Source of the DNA: an uncultured Collinsella sp.
GTDB taxonomy: Bacteria > Actinomycetota > Coriobacteriia > Coriobacteriales > Coriobacteriaceae
DNA: 14,137 nucleotides
NCBI GenBank assembly: GCA_900548365.1
Contig: URKM01000050.1
Coordinates: 1-14,137, forward strand
Direction: 5' to 3'
The stretch's first letter is position 1; every line of letters begins with the position of its first letter. This document shows positions 7,322 to 14,082 of this stretch, one piece after another. The translations under genes were made by a program, and so were the position numbers. The notes below the pieces were generated by a model. It had not been told where the DNA came from. It saw only the letters and a program-made list of their open reading frames with translations, and did not search any database.

Positions 7322-7329
7322 CGCTATGC
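7316..7329. repeat. 14-bp perfect palindrome at the peptidase stop
   Basis: GCATAGCGCTATGC (7316-7329) is a perfect palindrome that includes the TAG stop of the peptidase gene (7319-7321). TATGCT at 7325-7330 resembles the possible -10 box before rlmD. It may be an operator or promoter element for the antiporter gene; that is inference. Confidence 0.4.
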
Positions 7330-7403
7330 TAGGGGCTGCATATCGCGCCGGCCCGCCTTTTCACCGCGGCCCGGCGTTCCCGCTGGAGTAAGGATGCGCA
7401 ACC

Positions 7404-8885
7404 ATGTCCCACCTCGATGATCAGCCGGCTGATACCGTCGGCGCCGCCGCCGATACCCCTCGCAAAAAGGGCATCGACCTCTTGGGCCTGATCGCCCTCG
7501 TCATCAGCTCCTCGATCGGCTCGGGCGTCTTCGCGCTCTCCACCGATATCTCCGCGGCGGCGGCCCCCGGCCCCGCCCTCATCGCCTGGCTCGTCACGGG
7601 TATCGGATTCATGGGGCTCGCCACCACGTTCGGCCGGCTCTCCATCGTCCAGCCCAAGCTCGACGGCATCGTCGCGTACGCGCGCGCGGGCTTCGGCCCC
7701 TTCGTGGGGTTCGTCTCGGGCTGGGGCTACTGGCTCTCCATCTGGATCGGCAACGTCGCCTTCGGCGTCATGCTCGTCACGGCGATCGGATACTTCTATC
7801 CCCCGTTCGCCGGACAGCTCGGCATACCCGGCGTAGCGTTCATCTCGATCGTCAACTGGCTCATTATCCTGCTGGTCAACCGCGGCGTCGAGGAGGCCAG
7901 CGCCATCAACGCCATCGTCATGGTCTGCAAGCTGGTCCCCATCTTCGCGTTCATCGTCGCGATGATCCTCGTGTTTCGCCTCGACGTCTTCACCGCCGAC
8001 TTCTGGGGCAACATCGCCAACAACCTCCGCGAGCCCGGCGCCCCCGGTTCGATCGGGACGCAGGTCGTCAACTGCTTCATGGTCATGATGTGGGTCTTCG
8101 TGGGCATGGAGGGCGCCAGCGTCCTCGGCCACCGCGCGCAGCGTAAGTCAGAGGTGAGCCGCGCCACCATCCTTGGCTGCACCGCGCTCGTCATCATCTA
8201 CGTGGCCGCATCGATTCTCCCCTACGGCTACCTCACCCGTGAGGAGCTCATGGCGCTGGAATCGCCCTCGATGCCCTATATCTTCGAGCGCGTCGTCGGC
8301 CCCTGGGGCGGAGCGTTCATCTCCGGAGGGCTGATCATCTCCATCTTCGGCGCCTGGCTCTCCTACACCATCCTCGCCTCGGAAGCCATGTGCGGCATGG
8401 CGCAGATGAAGCTGCTTCCCAGCATCTTCTCCCATCTGAACACCTACAGCGCCCCCACGGCCTGCCTGTTCACCACCGGAATCATGATCCAGATCCTGTC
8501 GATCGTCATGCTGCTCTCGAAGGAGGCGTACCAGTTCGCGTACTCGCTATGCACCGCCTCGATCGTGATCAGCTGGACGCTCGCCGCCGCCTATATGGTC
8601 AAGCTCGGCCATGACGAACGCGGCTCGGGTGCCGTTACCCGAAAGGACATCGCCCTCGCGGGCTTCTCCGTCGTGTTCCTCGTCATCGCCGTCGCGCTCT
8701 CCGGCATCCAGCAGCTCATGCTGTGCTGCATCGCCTACGTACCCGGCATCGTGTTCTACATCATGGCCCGCAAGGAGCAGGGGCTGCGCGTCTTCACGCC
8801 GCTCGAGCGCGCGGTCGCCATATTCATCGCCCTGGTCGCGCTCGCGATGATCGCGGTGATCGCGCAGGGCGGGCTAACACTCTAG
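7404..8885 (+). CDS. APC-family basic amino-acid antiporter (ArcD-like)
   Basis: A 493-residue integral membrane protein with about 12 hydrophobic helices and a short polar N-terminus. TM1 carries SSSIGSGVF (35-43), the unwound GSGxF substrate site of the amino acid-polyamine-organocation family. TM6 carries WVFVGMEGASV (230-240), the counterpart of the substrate-gating segment in AdiC-type antiporters. LDGIVAYARAGFG (86-98) and GWGYWLSIWIGNVAF (106-120) resemble arginine:ornithine antiporters of the ArcD/APA subfamily, so exchange of arginine for ornithine is my best guess; lysine, agmatine or histidine exchangers are alternatives. arcA lies in the same window but 7 kb away on the other strand. 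The TAAGGA site (7389-7394) is 9 nt before the ATG, and a mini-ORF of eight codons (7394-7420) overlaps the start. A strong terminator follows. Confidence 0.9.
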   Translation: MSHLDDQPADTVGAAADTPRKKGIDLLGLIALVISSSIGSGVFALSTDISAAAAPGPALIAWLVTGIGFMGLATTFGRLSIVQPKLDGIVAYARAGFGPFVGFVSGWGYWLSIWIGNVAFGVMLVTAIGYFYPPFAGQLGIPGVAFISIVNWLIILLVNRGVEEASAINAIVMVCKLVPIFAFIVAMILVFRLDVFTADFWGNIANNLREPGAPGSIGTQVVNCFMVMMWVFVGMEGASVLGHRAQRKSEVSRATILGCTALVIIYVAASILPYGYLTREELMALESPSMPYIFERVVGPWGGAFISGGLIISIFGAWLSYTILASEAMCGMAQMKLLPSIFSHLNTYSAPTACLFTTGIMIQILSIVMLLSKEAYQFAYSLCTASIVISWTLAAAYMVKLGHDERGSGAVTRKDIALAGFSVVFLVIAVALSGIQQLMLCCIAYVPGIVFYIMARKEQGLRVFTPLERAVAIFIALVALAMIAVIAQGGLTL

Positions 8886-8945
8886 CGCGCCTCGAGCGCA
8901 CGCCCGGTCAGGCGGCGCCGAACGCGGCGACACCGTGAAAAGCAG

Positions 8946-8974
8946 AAAGGGGTACGGCGCGCCGTACCCCTTTT
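8946..8974. terminator. Bidirectional intrinsic terminator
   Basis: AAAGGGGTACGGCG and its exact complement form a 28-nt perfect palindrome (8946-8973) with TTTT at 8971-8974 and, on the other strand, TTT plus a nearby TTTT. It lies between the convergent antiporter and glycosyltransferase genes and can serve both. Confidence 0.92.
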
Positions 8975-9055
8975 CATCTCGATGGCGATCGCAAGCCCCG
9001 TCATCGCGCGGCGGCTGCGCGATCCAGCCGGATGCACCCGCTGGACGGACGCCGG

Positions 9056-10120
9056 TTAGTTGAACTTGAAGATCTTGCCCGCCAGATGGTAGAGCCCGAT
9101 CGTGGTCTTCTCGCCCAGCTGAGACGGAAGGTTGGTGCCGATGCCGATGACCCCGTAGCGCGCATGGCGGTACATGCGCTCATCGTAGACCTTCAGGTCG
9201 CCCCACAGCTCCTCGAGGTTCTTCGGCGCGGCGGGATCGTCGGAGAGCTTGGTGAAGACGGAGCAGATCGCCATCATCATGGTGAAGTAACCCATCATGT
9301 AGGAGCGCAGGCGCGGCTGCTCCACGTCCTCGTACAGGTGGAAGGCCTCCATCATGATACGGGTGATGCGGAACTGCTGGTCGAGACGCTTCACCATCGT
9401 CGCCTCGTTGACGCTCTGACCCTCGCGGCCGATAAAGTAGCGATAAAGGTCGATGTCGGCGTAGTACATGGTCTTGCAGCGCGGCAGCGGCACGTACGCG
9501 TAGATGTTGTCGACGTAGAAGGTGTGCGCCGGCATGGGCAGATGGGCCTCGAGCAGCACGTCGCGACGATAGCACAGGCTGTGCATGAGCAGGTTCTGAC
9601 TCGGCAGGAACCGCCCGACCTCGTCCCACGTGAAGACCCGCTTGCGCGGCAGCGCCGACTTGTAGTTGATCGCGGTGCGCGTTCCCTCGTAGACCTTCTC
9701 GTACACGTAGTTGGAGATGAAGAGGTCCACGCGCGTCCCGCGCTCCTCGAAACCGCGCAGGATCGACAACATGGTCGAGAGGGCCTGCGCATCGAGCCAG
9801 TCATCGGAGTCGACGACTTTGTAGTACGTGCCGGTCGCGTTGTTCAAACCCGCGAGAACCGCCATGCCGTGGCCGCCGTTCTCCTGATGGACGGCGCGCA
9901 CGATGCCGGGGTACCGGGCCTCCCAATCGTCAGCCAGCTGGGGCGTCTCGTCTTGCGAGCCGTCGTCAACGATGATGATCTCGATATCGTTCGCGTAACC
10001 GCTCCCCTCCAGGATGGAGGTCACGCAGCGATCGATGTCGGCGGCGGCGTTGTAGCTCGGGATGCCAAAGCTCACGACCTTGTGAGCCCCGGCGGTCGAA
10101 AAAGGAGTGTCGTTATGCAT
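9056..10120 (-). CDS. Family-2 glycosyltransferase, coupled to glf
   Basis: A 354-residue GT-A-fold inverting glycosyltransferase. SFGIPSYN (17-24) opens the nucleotide-binding fold, IIIVDDGSQDET (48-59) binds the UDP base, and DSDDW (104-108) is the metal-binding DxD-type motif. FYVDNIYAY (201-209) may supply the catalytic acid region. No signal peptide or membrane helix is evident, so it probably acts at the cytoplasmic membrane face. The ATG at 10120 lies inside the end of glf with an 8-nt overlap (10113-10120) and has no clear Shine-Dalgarno sequence of its own, so it is likely translated by coupling. Pairing with UDP-galactopyranose mutase suggests a galactofuranosyl or galactosyl transferase for a surface glycan or glycolipid; the family call is firm, the sugar is inferred. 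It ends at TAA just before the shared terminator. Confidence 0.92.
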   Translation of the reverse strand: MHNDTPFSTAGAHKVVSFGIPSYNAAADIDRCVTSILEGSGYANDIEIIIVDDGSQDETPQLADDWEARYPGIVRAVHQENGGHGMAVLAGLNNATGTYYKVVDSDDWLDAQALSTMLSILRGFEERGTRVDLFISNYVYEKVYEGTRTAINYKSALPRKRVFTWDEVGRFLPSQNLLMHSLCYRRDVLLEAHLPMPAHTFYVDNIYAYVPLPRCKTMYYADIDLYRYFIGREGQSVNEATMVKRLDQQFRITRIMMEAFHLYEDVEQPRLRSYMMGYFTMMMAICSVFTKLSDDPAAPKNLEELWGDLKVYDERMYRHARYGVIGIGTNLPSQLGEKTTIGLYHLAGKIFKFN

Positions 10121-11315
10121 GGCAGGAGATGATCTCGTCGGAAAGCTCGAGGGCGGAGTAGGTCACGGCGTCCATATCGTAGTAGCGATACTCGGCCAGA
10201 CGGCCCACCGGATGGAAGTTCGTCACGCTGGAGACGCGCTCGAGGTAGCGCTCGTACAGCTTGCGGTTATCGGGATCGATGATCGCGTAGTACGGGGTCT
10301 GGCCGCTGTTGGGCACGTAGGCGTGGCTGAACTCCTTCATGATGGTGGTCTTGCCCGGAAGGACCTGGCCCGTCATGTTCTTGAACTCGGTGATGCGGGT
10401 GAAATCCTCGCTCACGGTGTAGTTGACGGTGCCCACGGGCTGGAACTGGTCCATGTCGAGCGTCTCGAACTGCATGTCGAGCGTACGATACGGCAGATCG
10501 CCCATATCCAGGTTGAACAGCTCGTCGAGCGGACCGGTGTAGACGACCTCGCCGCCGTATACCTCGCCGTTCACCAGGACGCGGCCGTCATCGATGGTGA
10601 GCAGGTCGCGCGCATCAACGTTGCAGAACACGTCGATGAGGTCGTGCTCGAGCATGTTCTCGAACAGCGCGGTGTAGCCGTCCTTCGGCATGCCCTGATA
10701 CGGGGCCTGTGGGAAGTAGCGGTCGTCATCGCCCACGAACACGGGGACGCGGCCGGTGACGGAGGGGTCGATCTGGTCGGGCGTCTGGCCCCACTGCTTC
10801 ATGGTGTAGTGCAAGAAGACGTTCTCGTACACGTAGTCCGCGACCTCCTGGAGGTCGGGGTCGTTCTTCTCGCGCAGCTCCATAATGGGGACCTTCTTGT
10901 TCTCGCCGAAGGTGTCGACGAGCTTGCGATAGAGTTCCTCGCCGCGCTCCTCGCCGAACGCGAGCAGGAGGCTCTTGTGGTTGAAGGGCACCGGCATGAG
11001 CGTACCGTGGACGTTGGCAAGCACCTTGTGCTGGTAATCGGTCCACTCGGTGAAGCGGGACAGGAACTCGTGCACGCGCTCGTTGAAGGTGTGGTAGATA
11101 TGCGGGCCGTAGAGATGGACGAGGACACCGGCCTCATCGTAATAGTCGTAGGCGTTGCCGGCGATGTGGTCGCGACGCTCCAGAACGGCGACGCGGAAAC
11201 CGACGGTCTCGGCAAGACGGCGGGCGCACACCGCGCCGGCATATCCTGCCCCGACGACGATCATGTCGTAATCATGCGGGTTGAAACCAGTCGGAAGACC
11301 AGAAGTGATCTGCAT
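10113..11315 (-). CDS. glf: UDP-galactopyranose mutase
   Basis: FAD-dependent enzyme that contracts UDP-galactopyranose to UDP-galactofuranose, the donor for Galf-containing glycans. The 400-residue product has the dinucleotide-binding MIVVGAGYAGAVCARRLAE (18-36) ending in E46, then HLYGPHIYHT (67-76), VPFN (109-112), YTGPLDELFN (259-268) and HPVGRLAEYRYYDMD (368-382), all signature UGM segments that form the flavin and substrate pocket. Length fits the family (about 370-400). The open frame reaches back to 11357, but the ATG at 11315 has AAGGAG (11326-11321) five bases upstream and the expected N-terminus, so it is chosen. It forms a two-gene operon with the overlapping GT2 gene. No capsule flippase, polymerase or other sugar genes are adjacent, so this is an isolated Galf cassette. 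Confidence 0.97.
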   Translation of the reverse strand: MQITSGLPTGFNPHDYDMIVVGAGYAGAVCARRLAETVGFRVAVLERRDHIAGNAYDYYDEAGVLVHLYGPHIYHTFNERVHEFLSRFTEWTDYQHKVLANVHGTLMPVPFNHKSLLLAFGEERGEELYRKLVDTFGENKKVPIMELREKNDPDLQEVADYVYENVFLHYTMKQWGQTPDQIDPSVTGRVPVFVGDDDRYFPQAPYQGMPKDGYTALFENMLEHDLIDVFCNVDARDLLTIDDGRVLVNGEVYGGEVVYTGPLDELFNLDMGDLPYRTLDMQFETLDMDQFQPVGTVNYTVSEDFTRITEFKNMTGQVLPGKTTIMKEFSHAYVPNSGQTPYYAIIDPDNRKLYERYLERVSSVTNFHPVGRLAEYRYYDMDAVTYSALELSDEIISCHA

Positions 11316-11398
11316 CGATACTCCTTGAACAGGCCGGCCGGACGCGCCAGCGGGCACTTTTATAAATGATGGGCACAGTCGTGCCTATTGTCACAGCG

Positions 11399-11423
11399 AT
11401 TATAGCGCTCAGCGCCGTATAAT
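11399..11423. promoter_or_regulatory. Symmetric divergent promoter region for glf and pta
   Basis: TATAAT for the minus strand (11404-11399) and TATAAT for the plus strand (11418-11423) face outward around an inverted repeat GCGCT-C-AGCGC (11405-11415). Predicted starts are near 11392 for glf and 11430 for pta. Neither has a good -35 at 17 nt, and each -35 position would overlap the other promoter. A single regulator at the central repeat could affect both; that is inference. Confidence 0.5.
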
Positions 11424-11571
11424 AATCCCTGCCACACAAGGAATGCTCAACATGCCCAAGCTCGATGCGAGGAATCACGACCGCTTCGCCCTGCAAACCG
11501 CCTGGTTTCTGGGGCGGTCGCCATGCCGAACGTCAACTGGACACGGGAGCGACGAGAGTCCGAGGAGAATC

Positions 11572-12552
11572 ATGAGTGACTTCCTAACCCGTATGAAAGA
11601 TGCCGCCAAGGCGAATAAGAAGACCATCGTCCTGCCCGAGGGCGAGGATCCGCGCACCATCGAGGCTGCAAAGAAAATCGTGGAGGAGGACCTCGCCAAC
11701 CTCGTCATCCTGGGCAACCCCGATGAGATCGACGTTCCCGGCGCCACCGTCATCGACCCCCGCAACGCCGAGAAGCACGAGGAGTACGCGCAGAAGTTCG
11801 CCGAGCTCCGCGCCAAGAAGGGCGTGACCATCGAGCAGGCACGCGCCCAGGTCATGGACGCCACGTACTTCGGCACCATGATGGTCAAGATGGGCGACGC
11901 CGACGGCCTGGTCTCCGGCGCCTGCCACTCCACCGCCGACACCCTGCGCCCTGCCCTGCAGATCCTGAAGACCGCCCCCGGCACCAAGCTGGTCTCCGCT
12001 TTCATGATCATGTGCACCGCCACCGAGCAGTTCGGCGCCGACGGCACGCTCGTCTTCGCCGACTGCGGCCTGAACATCGCCCCCACCTCCGACGAGCTGT
12101 CCGAGATCGCCATCGCGTCCGCGAACTCCTTCAAGACCTTCATGGGCGACGTCGAGCCCAAGGTCGCCATGCTCTCCTACTCCACCATGGGCTCCGCCGG
12201 CGGCGACACCGCCAAGAAGGTCCAGGAGGCCACGGCGTTCGCCAAGGAGAAGGCTCCCGAGCTCGCCATCGACGGCGACCTGCAGCTCGATGCCGCCATC
12301 GTCCCGTCCGTCGCCGAGCTCAAGGCCCCCGAGTCCAAGGTCGCCGGCCACGCCAACGTCCTGGTCTTCCCCAACCTCGAGACCGGCAACATCGGCTACA
12401 AGCTGGTCCAGCGCTTCGGCGGCGCCGAGGCCTACGGCCCCATCCTGCAGGGCATCGCCAAGCCGGTGAATGACCTGTCCCGCGGCTGCTCCGCCGACGA
12501 CATCGTGGGCGTCGTCGCCATCACCGCCGTCCAGGCGCAGATGGCCGAGTAG
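11572..12552 (+). CDS. pta: Phosphate acetyltransferase (short form)
   Basis: Converts acetyl-CoA and phosphate to acetyl phosphate and CoA in fermentative acetate formation. The 326-residue product is the short Gram-positive form without the extra N-terminal domains of E. coli Pta. It starts MSDFLTRMKDAAKANKKTIV and has LPEGED (21-26), GACHSTADTLRPALQ (116-130), LSYSTMGSAGG (201-211) and FPNLETGNIGYKLVQRF (266-282), all strongly conserved in the family. GAGGAGA (11562-11568) sits 3 nt before the ATG. The frame is open upstream to 11443, and an ATG at 11452 has its own AAGGA (11438-11442), so a 40-residue N-terminal extension is possible but not family-like. Acetate kinase, often the next gene, is not present downstream. 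A long hairpin follows. Confidence 0.97.
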   Translation: MSDFLTRMKDAAKANKKTIVLPEGEDPRTIEAAKKIVEEDLANLVILGNPDEIDVPGATVIDPRNAEKHEEYAQKFAELRAKKGVTIEQARAQVMDATYFGTMMVKMGDADGLVSGACHSTADTLRPALQILKTAPGTKLVSAFMIMCTATEQFGADGTLVFADCGLNIAPTSDELSEIAIASANSFKTFMGDVEPKVAMLSYSTMGSAGGDTAKKVQEATAFAKEKAPELAIDGDLQLDAAIVPSVAELKAPESKVAGHANVLVFPNLETGNIGYKLVQRFGGAEAYGPILQGIAKPVNDLSRGCSADDIVGVVAITAVQAQMAE

Positions 12553-12599
12553 CACGTCTCGCGCAACAAAACATCCCGATTGACCAGCGCAATCGAGCT

Positions 12600-12647
12600 G
12601 TCTCCCATTTCTTGGACACGAGAACCGCAGTCCAGGGAATGGGAGGC
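12600..12647 (+). terminator. Long hairpin after pta, probable terminator
   Basis: CTCCCATTTCTTGGAC (12602-12617) pairs with GTCCAGGGAATGGGAG (12630-12645) over 16 bp, including two G-U pairs that work only in plus-strand RNA, with a 12-nt loop; two flanking pairs extend it to 18 bp. It begins 47 nt after pta. The following sequence is T-rich but not a clean run (TATTTCATTTGG). The left arm also vaguely resembles IS3-type ends. Confidence 0.5.
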
Positions 12648-12724
12648 TATTTCATTTGGTTTCCTGCGGCCCGCACGCATGCGCCTATCGACTAAGCATA
12701 CCGCCTGGCCGTCTCCAAGGCGCC

Positions 12725-12856
12725 TAGGTGGCCCCATCACTCAGGCCGCTCATCGCTTTGGCGGTCCTCAGGCGCTTTGGCCACCCCGATCGCTCAAGTG
12801 CCCCATCGCTTTGGCCACCCCGATCGCTCAGGCACCCCATCGCTTTGGTCGCTCGC
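12725..12856 (+). repeat. Degenerate 34-nt tandem repeat array
   Basis: Two adjacent full units, 12773-12806 and 12807-12840, begin CGCTTTGGCCACCCCGATCG and match at 31 of 34 positions. A partial third unit starts at 12841. A 19-nt partial at 12754-12772 and a more diverged copy at about 12727-12753 precede them. There are no spacers, so it is a minisatellite-like array, not CRISPR. It crosses an ORF with no family resemblance. Confidence 0.75.
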
Positions 12857-13386
12857 TTCCAAAATGAATATTATTGCAACTGATTTGCATATGAATTTCG
12901 GTATAAAACGATATTTCGCGCTCGCAAGCGTCTTGAGCCAGACCCGATGGCACTAAATGTAGAATTTGAGTCTAATGGCCGGACGACAACGCGCTTCATT
13001 CCCCTAAAAATGAGCCAGGAGGCTCTTCAACTTCCTGCAAACGCCAATAACGAGACATCTCTGGCCATTCTTGAACAACGTTACTACACATATGTTGCTT
13101 ATTTTTTTATGCATCGACCTTTCGAGCTCTCAAAAAGACTCATTTTTTGCAATTAGTGCCACTGGAAGTTCGGAGGCAGGCCATAACCGCTCTTTTGAAC
13201 ATAAAAAGGCTGTTTGTGGAACATCAAGGGGCCGCCTGCGAAGCGGTAAACGCCAAGGTCGCGCCACCCCTCGCACGATCCATGCGGAGCGGTCGCCGGG
13301 CGCCGATTGCCATCGCCTTCGCAGGGGTACAAAGAACTCAAGCTTCAAGCTCGCGGAAGCCAACCACCTAGTTGAAAGGGGTTCTC
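12857..13386. other. Intergenic segment upstream of usp, no confident gene
   Basis: About 530 nt that starts AT-rich (to about 13220) and turns GC-rich toward usp. Visible: a TATAAA box near 12902, a 69-codon ORF at 12947-13156 with no ribosome site and no recognised family, a small stem GAGCC/GGCTC at 13012-13025, a run of seven T near 13103, and an inverted repeat CCTGCGAAG (13235-13243) with CTTCGCAGG (13317-13325) enclosing GC-rich sequence. No tRNA-like or known riboswitch motif was found. Confidence 0.45.
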
Positions 13387-13869
13387 ATGCTATTCAAGAA
13401 CGTACTGGTTCCCTTCGACGAGTCGGACCACGCCCGCGCCGCGCTCCATATGGCCATGGACATTGTCGGCGATGACCCCGCGGCAACCATCCACGTGATC
13501 ATGGTCGTCTCAAGCGACATCATGCCCCCGTCGATGCTCTCCGCGCCAAACGCCTTCGGCGACACGTTCATGGACTATCAGAACTACGACGCCATGCTCA
13601 CCTCAATCGCCAAGCGCACCAATCAGGAGCTGCATGACAGCGTCGCAGGCATCTTGGGTAAGGACGCTGAGGCGCTCGCCGCTAAGCTCATCGTCGAGGC
13701 GCAGCTCGCTCCCTCCCCCGTCGACGGAATCACGTCCTATGCGTCCGAACATGGCTGCGACCTCATCGTGATGGGCCGGCGAGGCCTCGGAGCGTTGCGC
13801 GGCATGCTGGGCAGCGTAAGCTACGGAGTCCTGCGCACGTCGGAAATCCCCGTGCTCACGGTCAAATAG
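13387..13869 (+). CDS. Universal stress protein (UspA family)
   Basis: A 160-residue single-domain universal stress protein, a cytoplasmic dimer type linked to survival under starvation, oxygen or other stress; many members bind ATP. The N-terminal strand and phosphate-site Asp are in NVLVPFDESDHA (5-16, D11). The C-terminal nucleotide motif is GRRGLGALRGMLGSVSYGVL (130-149), ending in IPVLTV. The spacing is G-2x-G-8x-G-S, one residue shorter than the usual G-2x-G-9x-G-S/T, so ATP binding should not be assumed. The frame extends to a TTG at 13372, but the ATG at 13387 with GAAAGGGG (13374-13381) five bases upstream is clearly the start. It is isolated, with long non-coding sequence on both sides, so it is probably monocistronic. 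Confidence 0.93.
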   Translation: MLFKNVLVPFDESDHARAALHMAMDIVGDDPAATIHVIMVVSSDIMPPSMLSAPNAFGDTFMDYQNYDAMLTSIAKRTNQELHDSVAGILGKDAEALAAKLIVEAQLAPSPVDGITSYASEHGCDLIVMGRRGLGALRGMLGSVSYGVLRTSEIPVLTVK

Positions 13870-13875
13870 CCCGAG

Positions 13876-13997
13876 CATCGCCCCACACCGCACTGAGCCG
13901 CCGCCGCTCCGCCTCGGCCCGCCGGCCCCGCACCGAGCCGCATGTACCCCCGCCTCGGCCCGTCCCCTGCATCGCCCCGCACCGAGCCGCATGCGCC
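13876..13997 (+). repeat. GC-rich degenerate repeats downstream of usp
   Basis: GCCCCGCACCGAGCCGCATG occurs exactly at 13925-13944 and 13974-13993 (period 49), with a diverged copy at about 13880-13901. CGCCTCGGCCCG also recurs between copies. Three imperfect units are therefore in tandem. No gene is evident from 13870 to 14082. Confidence 0.65.
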
Positions 13998-14082
13998 CCG
14001 CACCCGGGTCGATGGGCAGACAGGCACCCGATCGCGGCGACGACCCTCGAATCAGCTCATGAAAATGCCCCCGCAGGCCAAC

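Noticed and set aside
7329..8132. 267-codon minus-strand frame opposite the antiporter
   Set aside because: Asp/Glu/Gly/Arg-rich shadow of a membrane protein gene, no family features.
9032..11369. Plus-strand frames of 366 and 420 codons opposite the GT2 and glf genes
   Set aside because: Both real proteins are on the minus strand with full motif sets; the plus frames are Val/His/Leu-rich shadows.
11584..12555. 323-codon minus-strand frame opposite pta
   Set aside because: Gly/Leu/Asp/Val-rich shadow of a highly conserved phosphotransacetylase.
12725..12856. CRISPR array
   Set aside because: Units are directly adjacent with no unique spacers and no cas genes nearby.
12580..12867. 95-codon plus-strand ORF after pta
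   Set aside because: It runs through the hairpin and the tandem repeat, has no ribosome site and resembles no family.
12947..13156. 69-codon ORF in the AT-rich segment
   Set aside because: No Shine-Dalgarno sequence before its ATG and no recognisable domain; noted in the intergenic entry but not called a gene.
13230..13330. tRNA or known riboswitch before usp
   Set aside because: No T-loop consensus, acceptor-stem pairing or recognised riboswitch core was found.
13071..13475. 134-codon plus-strand ORF overlapping the start of usp
   Set aside because: It overlaps usp out of frame, and its composition changes abruptly from AT-rich to Arg/Gly-rich, so it is not a real gene.
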